A stretch of 5,465 nucleotides of DNA. It comes from Xanthobacteraceae bacterium. Lineage in GTDB: Bacteria > Pseudomonadota > Alphaproteobacteria > Rhizobiales > Xanthobacteraceae. The notes below the pieces were generated by a model that saw only the letters and a program-made list of their open reading frames with translations, had not been told where the DNA came from and did no database searches. Each line of letters opens with the position of its first letter. The stretch's first letter is position 1. This document shows, one piece after another, positions 1 through 5,465 of the stretch. The DNA lies in contig JASHYD010000739.1 in NCBI GenBank assembly GCA_030043175.1, positions 1 to 5,465 on the forward strand. Reading direction: 5' to 3'. The position numbers were made by a program, and so were the translations under genes.

Positions 1-284
1 CGGTGCGCACGCTGCAAACCGTGTTCGCGACTGTCGATTTATACTACTCGGGCTTCGGCGAGGTTGCTGTGGTGGCAACGGACGCGCCGCGCGCGATCGA
101 AGCGGCGGAGCGGCGCGCGTCAGACCTGCAGAAAAGATATGGCTTCCGCTACTCCCTTGCGGACCTGCTCGCGCAGCGCTCAGAACCCGACCCCGGCCCA
201 GGAGAGGTGCTGACCGACGACTTTGCGCCTGTCGATGTCTACATTGCTGACGGGCCGCAATGGAAAAAAGGCGATGACCGGTAG
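1..284 (+). CDS. Spermidine synthase-like protein, C-terminal fragment (5' end outside window)
   Basis: Only the last ~93 codons are present; the reading frame enters from the left edge (first full codon at base 3) and stops at TAG 282-284. The GTG at base 3 is probably internal rather than the true start. The fragment matches the end of polyamine aminopropyltransferase (spermidine synthase)-like folds: an early segment reading TLQTVFATVDLYY, then an alpha/beta stretch, and near the C-terminus the motif LTDDFAPVD. That LTDD-x-(A)PV signature is typical of the C-terminus of spermidine-synthase-like proteins, including those fused to an MFS-like membrane domain. The fragment cannot show whether this is a stand-alone enzyme or the fused type, and the catalytic residues lie upstream of the window. 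The putrescine/decarboxylated-SAM substrates are therefore not established. It shares no obvious operon with the next gene, which starts 500 bases downstream. Confidence 0.68.
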   Translation, partial: VRTLQTVFATVDLYYSGFGEVAVVATDAPRAIEAAERRASDLQKRYGFRYSLADLLAQRSEPDPGPGEVLTDDFAPVDVYIADGPQWKKGDDR

Positions 285-461
285 GTTTTGACGCTCGCGT
301 TTCATCCCCGTTTGCGGTGTGATGCCGCGCGAAAGCCAACCATCCAGCAACGCCGTCGATGGACAGCGCGCGCTGTGCTCGCTGCGAAGCCCACGGGATA
401 TTGGATCGCCCGCCTTCGCCGCGCATGAGCAAATAAAGGGCAGCCCTGTGCGGCGGCCGTC

Positions 462-504
462 TCGAAGGATGGCCACGGGCATGGCCGGGGCCGCGATCCT
501 TCGA
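462..504. repeat. Imperfect inverted repeat, probable interspersed palindromic repeat
   Basis: Perfect 9-base arms TCGAAGGAT (462-470) and ATCCTTCGA (496-504) flank a 25-base GC-rich centre that repeats GGCC blocks. The surrounding sequence (about 440-560) resembles a dispersed intergenic repeat that I associate with Bradyrhizobium-type genomes, where 'TCGAAGGATGGCC'-like arms recur between genes. That association comes from memory and was not searched. It lies well downstream of the preceding stop and has no T-run after the right arm, so it is not a standard intrinsic terminator. Confidence 0.45.
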
Positions 505-660
505 CAGGTGCGCGCAAGCCCGCGCTCCACGAGGGCCTTCATTTCTTCACGCGGTTCTTTCGCCGGCGATGCCATCATCGCAATCAGTTTTCGTGAACGG
601 CACCCGCAAGAAACCCCGCAACCCGCATAGGCAGGCACCCCGATTCTCGGCTATGCTCCT

Positions 661-709
661 TGATCGGCAAAGCGGTGCCTTGCGGCGCTTACCGCTTTTG
701 TCCCGATCA
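661..709 (+). promoter_or_regulatory. Long imperfect hairpin upstream of the Mo-hydroxylase operon
   Basis: Outer arms TGATCGG (661-667) and CCGATCA (703-709) pair over 7 bp. After a small asymmetric bulge (C668 against bases 699-702), inner arms AAAGCGGT (669-676) and ACCGCTTT (691-698) pair over a further 8 bp. The 14-base apical loop can form a small GCC/GGC stem. Fifteen base pairs in total, 75 bases before the ATG of the next gene, suggest either a structured 5' leader or an operator. No T-run follows, so it is not a typical terminator. The function is inferred from structure and position only. Confidence 0.4.
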
Positions 710-735
710 ACAGACCCAAATTTCGCCACTCGAAT

Positions 736-760
736 TCGAACCTCGTTTTTTAAGGTTCGA
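736..760. promoter_or_regulatory. Dyad TCGAACCT-N9-AGGTTCGA just before the operon's RBS
   Basis: Perfect 8-bp arms at 736-743 and 753-760 flank a T-rich 9-base centre (cgttttttA). The dyad ends 10 bases before the purine-rich Shine-Dalgarno sequence of the small-subunit gene. This position suits a regulator binding site overlapping the promoter or start of transcription, or a hairpin in the leader that could affect ribosome access. The right part (GGTTCGATCCC) resembles a tRNA T-arm, but no tRNA can be folded around it. No regulator gene is visible in the window. Confidence 0.4.
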
Positions 761-770
761 TCCCAGTCGT

Positions 771-778
771 GAGAGGGA
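771..778 (+). promoter_or_regulatory. Ribosome binding site for the [2Fe-2S] subunit gene
   Basis: The purine run GAGAGGGA, with core GAGG at 773-776, lies 7 bases before ATG 784. It decides the start in favour of this ATG over the in-frame GTG at 769, which would overlap the site and has no RBS of its own. Confidence 0.7.
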
Positions 779-783
779 CGCTC

Positions 784-1275
784 ATGGCCAAACTCAACAT
801 CAATGGACGCGTGCATAACGTGCAGGTCGAGCCCGAGACACCGCTGTTGTGGGTGATTCGGGAGCACGTCGGCCTCACTGGCACGAAATATGGTTGCGGC
901 ATCGCCCAGTGCGGCGCCTGTTCGGTGCACATCAACGGCGAAGTCATGCGATCCTGCTCGATCCTCGTCGGTGACCTCAAGGCAGGCGACAAGATCGTCA
1001 CCATCGAAGGGCTGTCGCCCACAAGCTCGCATCCGGTGCAGAAGGCGTGGGCCGCGATCGATGTGCCGCAATGCGGCTATTGCCAGTCCGGCCAGATCAT
1101 GGCGGCAGCCGCGCTGCTGCGCAAGACGCCCAAGCCGACGGACGAGGACATCGATGAAGCGATGACCAATATCTGTCGCTGCGGCACCTATCAGCGTATC
1201 CGCGCGGCAATACACATGGCGGCCGAGATGCCGAGCGGCGGCAAGTCCGCTGCAGTCAACCGTCACAAAGCTTGA
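784..1275 (+). CDS. (2Fe-2S)-binding small subunit of molybdenum hydroxylase (IorA-like)
   Basis: This 163-aa protein is the electron-transfer subunit of a xanthine-oxidase-family molybdenum hydroxylase. The N-terminal plant-type ferredoxin domain (about 1-75) holds one cluster through C38, C43, C46 and C58 (CGIAQCGAC...C). The C-terminal helical [2Fe-2S] domain (about 80-148) holds the second through C97, C100, C131 and C133 (QCGYCQSGQ and CRCGTY). All eight cysteines are present. The QCGYCQSGQ wording and the size match the alpha subunit of isoquinoline 1-oxidoreductase and its relatives. There is no signal peptide, so it should reach the periplasm only as cargo with the Tat-targeted large subunit. 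In the family, electrons pass from the Mo site through the two clusters to an external acceptor. The stop lies 17 bases before the large-subunit ATG, indicating one operon. The start is set by the RBS at 771-778. The substrate is not determinable from this subunit. Confidence 0.93.
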   Translation: MAKLNINGRVHNVQVEPETPLLWVIREHVGLTGTKYGCGIAQCGACSVHINGEVMRSCSILVGDLKAGDKIVTIEGLSPTSSHPVQKAWAAIDVPQCGYCQSGQIMAAAALLRKTPKPTDEDIDEAMTNICRCGTYQRIRAAIHMAAEMPSGGKSAAVNRHKA

Positions 1276-1280
1276 GGCTC

Positions 1281-1287
1281 GGGAGGA
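1281..1287 (+). promoter_or_regulatory. Ribosome binding site for the Mo-binding subunit gene
   Basis: GGGAGGA, a near-perfect Shine-Dalgarno sequence, sits 5 bases before ATG 1293. It rules out the in-frame TTG at 1272, which overlaps the stop codon of the upstream gene. Confidence 0.8.
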
Positions 1288-1292
1288 CTGCC

Positions 1293-3491
1293 ATGAAAGA
1301 CGTTTCCAGCAAGACGAAGCTTTCTCGCCGTGCCTTCGTGGTCGGCACAACTGCCGTTGCGGGCGGCGGACTGGCGCTCGGTTTTCACATGCCGGCCGAT
1401 GCCGCGACCACCCGGGCCGCGGCAGCAAATGAGGGCGTCGAGGTCAACGCCTGGGTGGTCGTCAAACCCGACGACGCCTGCGTAATCCGCATCGCCCGTA
1501 CCGAAATGGGCCAGGGCACCCGTACCGGGCTTGCCCAACTGGTCGCCGAGGAACTCGAGTGCGATTGGAAGAAGGTGACGACCGATTCCATCACTCCCGG
1601 CCAGAACCTCGCCCGCAAGCGGGTGTGGGGTGAAATGGGCACCGGAGGCAGCCGGGGCATCCGCACCTCGCACGATTATGTGCGCCGCGGCGGCGCTGCC
1701 GCACGCATGATGCTGCTGCAGGCTGCGGCCAAGCGCTGGAATGTCCCGGTCGCCGAACTGACCGTGGCGGACGGCATCATCTCTCATGGCGGGTCGAAGC
1801 GGAGCATCAGCTACGGCAAGGTGGCGGCAGCCGCCGCCAAGCTGCCGCCTCCGGATGCGAACAGCATTGCGCTCAAGGACCCACGCGATTGGAAGATTGC
1901 CGGCAAGCCGGTCAAACGACTCGACACTGCCGAGAAGCTCAACGGCAGCAAGGTCTATGCGATCGACATGAAGCTGCCCGGCATGTTGTGCGCCGCGATC
2001 AAGAGTTGCCCGGTGTTCGGCGGCACGGTGAAAAGCCATGACGACACGAAGATCGCCGGCCGCCCCGGCGTCAAAGGCGTGTTCGGGGTGAAGGATAGTG
2101 CGGTCGCGGTCGTCGCCGACACCTGGTACCGGGCCAAGTCGGCGCTGGACGCACTGCCGATCGTGTGGGACGACACTGCCAACTCCGGCCAATCGGACGC
2201 CACCGTCGCGGCGCATCTGCGCGAGGGGTTCGACGCCGCCAACAACAATGGCGACCGCCGCAACGGCGACGCCGTCAAGGCGATCGAAGGCGCGACCACA
2301 AAGGTCGAGGCGATTTATTCGACTCCGTTCCTCGCCCATGCCACCATGGAGCCGATGAATTGCACCGCCAGGATCTCCGCCGACCGGGCGGAGGCGTGGG
2401 TGCCATCGCAGAACGCCGAAGCCTCCTTGGCGGCCTTGTCGGAGGCCTCCGGCCTGCCGCTCGACAAGTGCGAGGTGTACCGCACGGACCCCGGCGGGGG
2501 CTTCGGCCGGCGCGGCGGCTCGCAAGATTACGTGCATCAGGCGGTTGAGATCGCCAAGAACTTCCCCAACACCCCGGTCAAAATGATCTGGTCGCGGGAA
2601 GAGGATATGACGCACGATTTCTACCGGCCGATCTCGCAGGCCAAGATGGCAGCGGGCCTTGACGAAGAGGGCAAGCTCGTCGGCTTGCATGTGCGCATCT
2701 CGGGGCAGTCGATCAACGCCTTTGTCAATCCGGCGCTGGTCGCCGGGGGCAAAGATATGCGCCAGCTGCAAGGCTATGACGTGAACCCGGGCGAAGCCCA
2801 GCTCGGCTATGCCGCGCCGAACATGCTCATCGAGTATGTGATGCGCAACACCCACGTCCCGGTCGGCCCGTGGCGCGGCGTCAACACCAATCAGAACGCC
2901 GTCTACATGGAATGCTTCATGGACGAGGTGGCGAAGGCCGCGGGGAAGGACCCGCTCGAATTTCGCCGCTCGTTGATGGGCAACTTCCCCAAGCATCGAG
3001 CGATCCTCGATGCGGTCGCCGAAAAGGCCGGTTGGGGACAACCCCTGCCTCCCGGCGTTCATCGCGGCATCGCGCAGTTTAATGGTTACGCAACCTACTC
3101 CGCCGCGGTTGCCGAGGTGTCCGTGAGCGACACCGGGAAGCTCAAGGTCCGCCGGCTGGTGCTCGGCGTCAATTGCGGCCATCCGGTCAATCCAGACCAG
3201 ATCGCCGCCCAATGCGAAGGCTCGGTGGCATTCGGGCTGACGGCGGCGCTCTACGGGGAGTGCCCGGTCAAGGACGGCCGCATGATCTCGCTCAATTTCG
3301 ACACCTACCAGATCATGCGTCTCGCCGAGATGCCGAAGGTTGAGACGATCATCGTGCCCACTTATGACTTCTGGGGCGGCATCGGCGAGCCCACCATCTC
3401 GGTGGTCTCGCCAGCCGTTCTCAATGCGATCTTTGCTGCTACCGGCAAGCCGGTGCGCAGCCTGCCGCTGAAGCATGTCAAACTGGTGTAA
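1293..3491 (+). CDS. Tat-exported molybdopterin-binding large subunit of molybdenum hydroxylase (IorB-like)
   Basis: This 732-aa catalytic subunit belongs to the xanthine dehydrogenase/aldehyde oxidase family, isoquinoline 1-oxidoreductase beta type. The N-terminus has a twin-arginine signal (SRRAFVVG, 11-18), a hydrophobic stretch and a likely cleavage after ADA (35-37). Cofactor and active-site motifs in order are: EMGQG (71-75), GTGGSRG (116-122), a hammerhead-like domain (about 205-300), AHATMEPMNCTA (348-359), GGGFGRR (401-407), GPWRGVN (525-531) and GGIGEP (695-700). E699 corresponds to the catalytic glutamate of the family. The EMGQG segment comes before GGGFG, whereas in xanthine dehydrogenase it comes after; this rearranged order is characteristic of IorB-like proteins. 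The enzyme would hydroxylate an N-heterocycle or aldehyde with oxygen from water. Relatives include isoquinoline, nicotinate and aldehyde oxidoreductases, so the substrate is open. No C-terminal cytochrome domain is attached, and no FAD subunit is adjacent. It is translated from its own strong RBS. Confidence 0.92.
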   Translation: MKDVSSKTKLSRRAFVVGTTAVAGGGLALGFHMPADAATTRAAAANEGVEVNAWVVVKPDDACVIRIARTEMGQGTRTGLAQLVAEELECDWKKVTTDSITPGQNLARKRVWGEMGTGGSRGIRTSHDYVRRGGAAARMMLLQAAAKRWNVPVAELTVADGIISHGGSKRSISYGKVAAAAAKLPPPDANSIALKDPRDWKIAGKPVKRLDTAEKLNGSKVYAIDMKLPGMLCAAIKSCPVFGGTVKSHDDTKIAGRPGVKGVFGVKDSAVAVVADTWYRAKSALDALPIVWDDTANSGQSDATVAAHLREGFDAANNNGDRRNGDAVKAIEGATTKVEAIYSTPFLAHATMEPMNCTARISADRAEAWVPSQNAEASLAALSEASGLPLDKCEVYRTDPGGGFGRRGGSQDYVHQAVEIAKNFPNTPVKMIWSREEDMTHDFYRPISQAKMAAGLDEEGKLVGLHVRISGQSINAFVNPALVAGGKDMRQLQGYDVNPGEAQLGYAAPNMLIEYVMRNTHVPVGPWRGVNTNQNAVYMECFMDEVAKAAGKDPLEFRRSLMGNFPKHRAILDAVAEKAGWGQPLPPGVHRGIAQFNGYATYSAAVAEVSVSDTGKLKVRRLVLGVNCGHPVNPDQIAAQCEGSVAFGLTAALYGECPVKDGRMISLNFDTYQIMRLAEMPKVETIIVPTYDFWGGIGEPTISVVSPAVLNAIFAATGKPVRSLPLKHVKLV

Positions 3492-3496
3492 CCCGT

Positions 3497-3522
3497 GCCC
3501 CCGCCTGAAGGCGGGGGCTTTT
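3497..3522 (+). terminator. Intrinsic terminator of the Mo-hydroxylase operon
   Basis: Perfect 9-bp arms GCCCCCGCC (3497-3505) and GGCGGGGGC (3510-3518), a TGAA loop and a following TTTT (3519-3522) begin 5 bases after the large-subunit stop. The U-tract is short but the stem is very GC-rich. The right arm could alternatively pair with a second GCCCCC at 3523-3528 across the TTTT. The + strand is the functional orientation, because no T-run follows the stem on the other strand. Confidence 0.9.
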
Positions 3523-3823
3523 GCCCCCAGCCTCTGGGCAGTGGGTTGCCAGGTTTGAGGGCCCCAAGCTGGGAAACCGGCGCGGGTTCTCTGCCTGTTT
3601 GAACTTGCTCACCGTAAGCGGTCTTTTGGGTCTTTTGGGGACGGCAGGTCAGCGACGCTCTTACGGCTCGCCGAGCGTTCCGCGATCGCGGTGGCGCAAA
3701 CCTTCGCTGGCACCGCGGTTCGATAACACAAGCCCCAAGGCTCGCTTGCGCCGGGCCTTCAACGCCACTCGATACCTGCATTTCCTGGCGCAAGGTTGCA
3801 TCGCTTGGCGCCGGTTTCGACGC

Positions 3824-3840
3824 TATCTGTCGAACAGATA
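3824..3840. promoter_or_regulatory. 17-base dyad TATCTGT-cga-ACAGATA
   Basis: Perfect 7-bp arms (3824-3830 and 3834-3840) flank a 3-base centre. The compact AT-rich symmetry in GC-rich DNA resembles a dimeric regulator site. It is 260 bases from the amidohydrolase start, too far for a simple promoter operator there, so it may serve an unseen transcript or be chance. As RNA the 3-base loop would also allow a small hairpin. Confidence 0.3.
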
Positions 3841-3991
3841 CGGTTCGACATGCAGCTCCTCGAAAAGCTCGGAAATCTCAGGCGTCGAGTACCAGCAGGC
3901 AACGCTCGCCGGTTACGAAAACCGGGAACACGTTTTCGAGCATCCCCGATGTGCCGCTGCGCCTACGCGGTTGCCCGGTCTATGGGCATTG

Positions 3992-4025
3992 ATTGCGGGC
4001 GCCACCTTCGGTGGCATCTCGCAAT
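3992..4025. repeat. REP-like palindromic element
   Basis: Outer arms ATTGCG (3992-3997) and CGCAAT (4020-4025) enclose an inner hairpin of GCCACC (4001-4006), loop TTC, and GGTGGC (4010-4015). Nested arms with an ATTGCG border resemble dispersed intergenic palindromes common in alphaproteobacteria, including Bradyrhizobium. The assignment rests on structure and general familiarity; copy number was not checked. No T-run follows, so terminator function is unlikely. Confidence 0.5.
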
Positions 4026-4041
4026 GACTGGCAGCGCCAAT

Positions 4042-4063
4042 GATCGATTTTATGGAATCGATC
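4042..4063. promoter_or_regulatory. Operator-like dyad GATCGATT-N6-AATCGATC upstream of the amidohydrolase gene
   Basis: Perfect 8-bp arms at 4042-4049 and 4056-4063 flank TTATGG. The dyad ends 37 bases before the GTG start of the amidohydrolase gene, a position suited to a repressor or activator site at its promoter. I could not identify a -35/-10 pair. No regulator gene is present in the window. Confidence 0.4.
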
Positions 4064-4090
4064 GGCTAATTTGTCGGGCAAATAACCTTC

Positions 4091-4095
4091 GAGGT
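4091..4095 (+). promoter_or_regulatory. Ribosome binding site supporting a GTG start
   Basis: GAGGT lies 5 bases before GTG 4101. An in-frame stop TAA at 4083-4085 excludes any earlier start, and the next ATG in frame (4164) would cut into the signal peptide, so GTG is the preferred start. Confidence 0.65.
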
Positions 4096-4100
4096 CAGCC

Positions 4101-5465
4101 GTGGACGCATACAAAGCTTGCCGCCTGGCAGTCGCGATTCTCTTCAGTCTTCTCGGTGCGGCGATGCCGGCTGCGGCCGAGCCGGATGGTGCCAAAGCGC
4201 TGGCATACGCGGCAGTGGAGCGCAACGCGAATGAGATCGCCGCGATCGGCGACAGCGTCTACTACTTCGCCGAACTCGGCATGCAGGAAGTCGAGAGCGC
4301 GAAGTTGGTAAGGCAGGTGCTGGAATCGATCGGGTTCACCGTCGAGGTCGGCGGCGCCGGCATGCCGACCAACGTCTGGGCCCACTGGGGCAGCGGTAGA
4401 CCCCAGATCGCGATCGTGTCCGAAATGGATGCACTTCCGGGCGGCTCGCAGACGCCGGGCAGTATCGAGCGTAAGCCGCTGATTGCCGGCGCGCCGGGCC
4501 ACATGGAGGGGCACAACACCCATCCTGGCGTCGCGATCGGGGCCGCTTATGCCGTCAAGCAGGCGATGGAGCGTTACAATATTCAGGGCAGCATCGCCAT
4601 CTCGCTCGGCCCGGCCGAGGAGCAGATCATCAGCCGGCCCTATCTCGTGCGAGCCGGTCAGTTCAAGCAATCGGACATTGCGATCGTGCTGCACATCGGC
4701 GACAATTTCGCGGCCGGCTATGGCCTGATGAACTACGCGGCGATCAGCGCGAAATTCACCTTCCACGGCAAGACCGCTCATGGCGCCATAAACCCATGGG
4801 ACGGCAAGGACGCCGTAGACGCCGTCGAGCTGATGGACATCGGCTTTGACAAACTGCGCGAGCACCTGCGCCCGACTTACCGGGCCCACCGGGCCATCAC
4901 GGCCGGCGGCATCCAGCCGAACATCATTCCGGACTACGGGCAGATCTGGTGGTTCGTGCGCGACGCCGACATGGCCTCGGCAAAGGAAACATTCGACAAG
5001 CTCACGCGGATCGCCGAGGGGGCTGCTCTGATGACGGGCACAACACACCAATACCAGATCGACGCCGCCGCCTGGCCGCAACTTGGCCTCAAGTCCATTG
5101 CCGAAGTCCTGCAAGCCAATATAGATGCCGTTGGCATGCCCCAATGGAGCGAGGACGAGCAGGAGTTCGCCCGTAAGTTCCAGGCCGCCATGGGGGTGCG
5201 GGTTGTGGGCCTCAACACCAAGCAGACGGCGCTCGGGCAGCGCGTACAATCCGCATCGTCAAACGACAATGGTGACGTCACTTGGGTCGTGCCGAGTGCG
5301 GGCCTGAGCTTCCCGGCGAGCGTGCCGGGAATCAGCTACCACAACTGGCAGGCTGCCGTGACGCCAACCAGCACGATCGCCCACAAGGGCATGGCATCGG
5401 CTTCAAAGGTCCTGGCTGGAGCAATGCTCGATTTTCTGACCAAGCCTGAACTCGTCGAGCAGGCG
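4101..5465 (+). CDS. Exported M20-family amidohydrolase, AbgB-like (3' end outside window)
   Basis: 455 codons are open to the window edge with no stop; E. coli AbgB is 481 aa, so only a short C-terminal tail should be missing. The N-terminus has a Sec-type signal peptide: K5/R8, hydrophobic core 9-21, and likely cleavage after AAA (24-26), suggesting a periplasmic metallohydrolase that cleaves an amide bond. Active-site features follow the M20D pattern: SEMDALPGGSQ (107-117), GHMEGHNTH (133-141), PAEE (171-174, catalytic E173 and ligand E174), H198, the lid/dimerisation motif HGKTAHGA (222-229), GGIQPNIIPD (269-278), and AHKGM (427-431) with H428. In well-studied M20D enzymes the metal site is Cys-x-His plus Glu, His and His; here E136 occupies the Cys position before H138. 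AbgB relatives hydrolyse p-aminobenzoyl-glutamate, but that substrate is not shown for this protein. No AbgA-like partner is visible in the window. Confidence 0.88.
   Translation, partial: MDAYKACRLAVAILFSLLGAAMPAAAEPDGAKALAYAAVERNANEIAAIGDSVYYFAELGMQEVESAKLVRQVLESIGFTVEVGGAGMPTNVWAHWGSGRPQIAIVSEMDALPGGSQTPGSIERKPLIAGAPGHMEGHNTHPGVAIGAAYAVKQAMERYNIQGSIAISLGPAEEQIISRPYLVRAGQFKQSDIAIVLHIGDNFAAGYGLMNYAAISAKFTFHGKTAHGAINPWDGKDAVDAVELMDIGFDKLREHLRPTYRAHRAITAGGIQPNIIPDYGQIWWFVRDADMASAKETFDKLTRIAEGAALMTGTTHQYQIDAAAWPQLGLKSIAEVLQANIDAVGMPQWSEDEQEFARKFQAAMGVRVVGLNTKQTALGQRVQSASSNDNGDVTWVVPSAGLSFPASVPGISYHNWQAAVTPTSTIAHKGMASASKVLAGAMLDFLTKPELVEQA

Larger units (their letters stand above)
285..768. other. 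Intergenic region with repeat-like and hairpin elements, no convincing gene
   Basis: This stretch of about 480 bases has open frames on both strands, for example 319-630 (+) and 302-517 (-). Their translations are rich in Arg, Ser, Pro and Ala, resemble no family I recognise, and lack good ribosome binding sites. The recognisable contents are an imperfect inverted repeat at 462-504, a short palindrome TCGCCGGCGA at 560-569 directly followed by CGATG-ccat-CATCG at 567-580, a long imperfect hairpin at 661-709, and a dyad at 736-760. The region probably holds a terminator-proximal repeat followed by the promoter and leader of the Mo-hydroxylase operon. I could not assign a confident -35/-10 pair. 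Confidence 0.55.
3523..4100. other. Long intergenic spacer, no convincing gene, several dyads
   Basis: This spacer of about 580 bases separates the terminated operon from the amidohydrolase gene. Open frames cross it (3521-4027 + and 3362-3793 -), but their products are Arg/Ser/Pro-rich, resemble no family I know, and the minus one overlaps the end of the large-subunit gene. A 21-codon minus-strand frame at 3878-3943 is too short to support. Visible structure includes a small hairpin CCCAG-cct-CTGGG (3526-3538), a tandem GGTCTTTTG repeat (3620-3628 and 3629-3637), a 12-base palindrome CCGCGATCGCGG (3680-3691), and dyads at 3824-3840, 3992-4025 and 4042-4063. It could be a decayed gene plus the promoter region of the next gene. 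Confidence 0.5.

Noticed and set aside
319..630. Possible 103-aa gene on the + strand, and overlapping minus-strand frames, in the first spacer
   Set aside because: Low-complexity Arg/Ser/Pro composition, no RBS, no family resemblance, and it spans a palindromic repeat.
652..657. TATGCT as a -10 box for the operon
   Set aside because: No credible -35 element at the right spacing.
753..764. GGTTCGATCCC resembling a tRNA T-arm and possible integration site
   Set aside because: No acceptor, D or anticodon stems can be found around it; it is the right arm of a local dyad.
769..771. Upstream GTG start for the [2Fe-2S] subunit
   Set aside because: It overlaps the Shine-Dalgarno sequence that serves ATG 784 and would add residues not typical of the family.
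569..772. Possible 67-aa gene just upstream of the small-subunit gene
   Set aside because: It crosses both leader dyads, lacks an RBS, and its product is basic and unrecognisable.
1263..3476. A 737-codon open frame on the minus strand opposite the large-subunit gene
   Set aside because: It mirrors the high-GC codon structure of the real gene, its translation is rich in Arg, His, Asp and Gly with no recognisable domain, and the + strand product has complete family motifs.
3878..3943. Hydrophobic 21-codon minus-strand frame beginning MLENVFPVFV
   Set aside because: Too short, with no supporting context; it could be a remnant but this cannot be shown.
3521..4027. Possible 168-aa gene on the + strand after the terminator
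   Set aside because: It begins inside the terminator region, has no RBS, and shows no domain; it spans several dyads.
3796..4311. Possible 171-aa gene on the + strand
   Set aside because: It overlaps the start of the amidohydrolase gene in another frame and shows no domain or supporting RBS.
4095..5249. A 384-codon open frame on the minus strand opposite the amidohydrolase gene
   Set aside because: It is a shadow frame; the + strand has a signal peptide and all the M20 motifs.

Overview
The window looks like chromosomal DNA from a GC-rich alphaproteobacterium, most likely of the Bradyrhizobium/Rhodopseudomonas group. This rests on high-GC codon usage, the protein families present, and palindromic intergenic repeats of a type I associate with that group. 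The taxonomic call is an inference, since no rRNA or other marker gene is present. All recognisable genes are on the + strand.

Layout: (1) Bases 1-284 are the C-terminal end of a spermidine-synthase-like protein. (2) Bases 285-783 are non-coding, with a repeat-like inverted element and two hairpins or operator-like dyads just upstream of the next gene. (3) Bases 784-3491 are a two-gene operon for a molybdenum hydroxylase of the isoquinoline 1-oxidoreductase (IorA/IorB) type: a 163-aa subunit with two [2Fe-2S] clusters and a 732-aa molybdopterin-binding subunit with a twin-arginine signal. A strong intrinsic terminator at 3497-3522 closes the operon. (4) Bases 3523-4100 are about 580 bases with no convincing gene but several clean dyads. 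(5) Bases 4101-5465 are an exported M20-family amidohydrolase (AbgB-like), cut by the window end shortly before its expected C-terminus.

The two Mo-hydroxylase subunits should form one periplasmic enzyme. The large subunit carries the Tat signal and the small subunit carries none, so the pair is probably exported after folding and cofactor insertion. No FAD subunit, cytochrome or XdhC-type maturation gene is visible, so electron acceptor and substrate remain open. The downstream amidohydrolase has a Sec-type signal peptide and is therefore probably also periplasmic. A joint role in breaking down an amide or N-heterocyclic compound is possible, but the terminator and the long spacer mean the genes are probably transcribed separately.

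No clearly new system is evident. The points most worth a second look are the dyads before the operon, the unusual metal-site motif of the amidohydrolase, and the dyad-rich spacer at 3523-4100.
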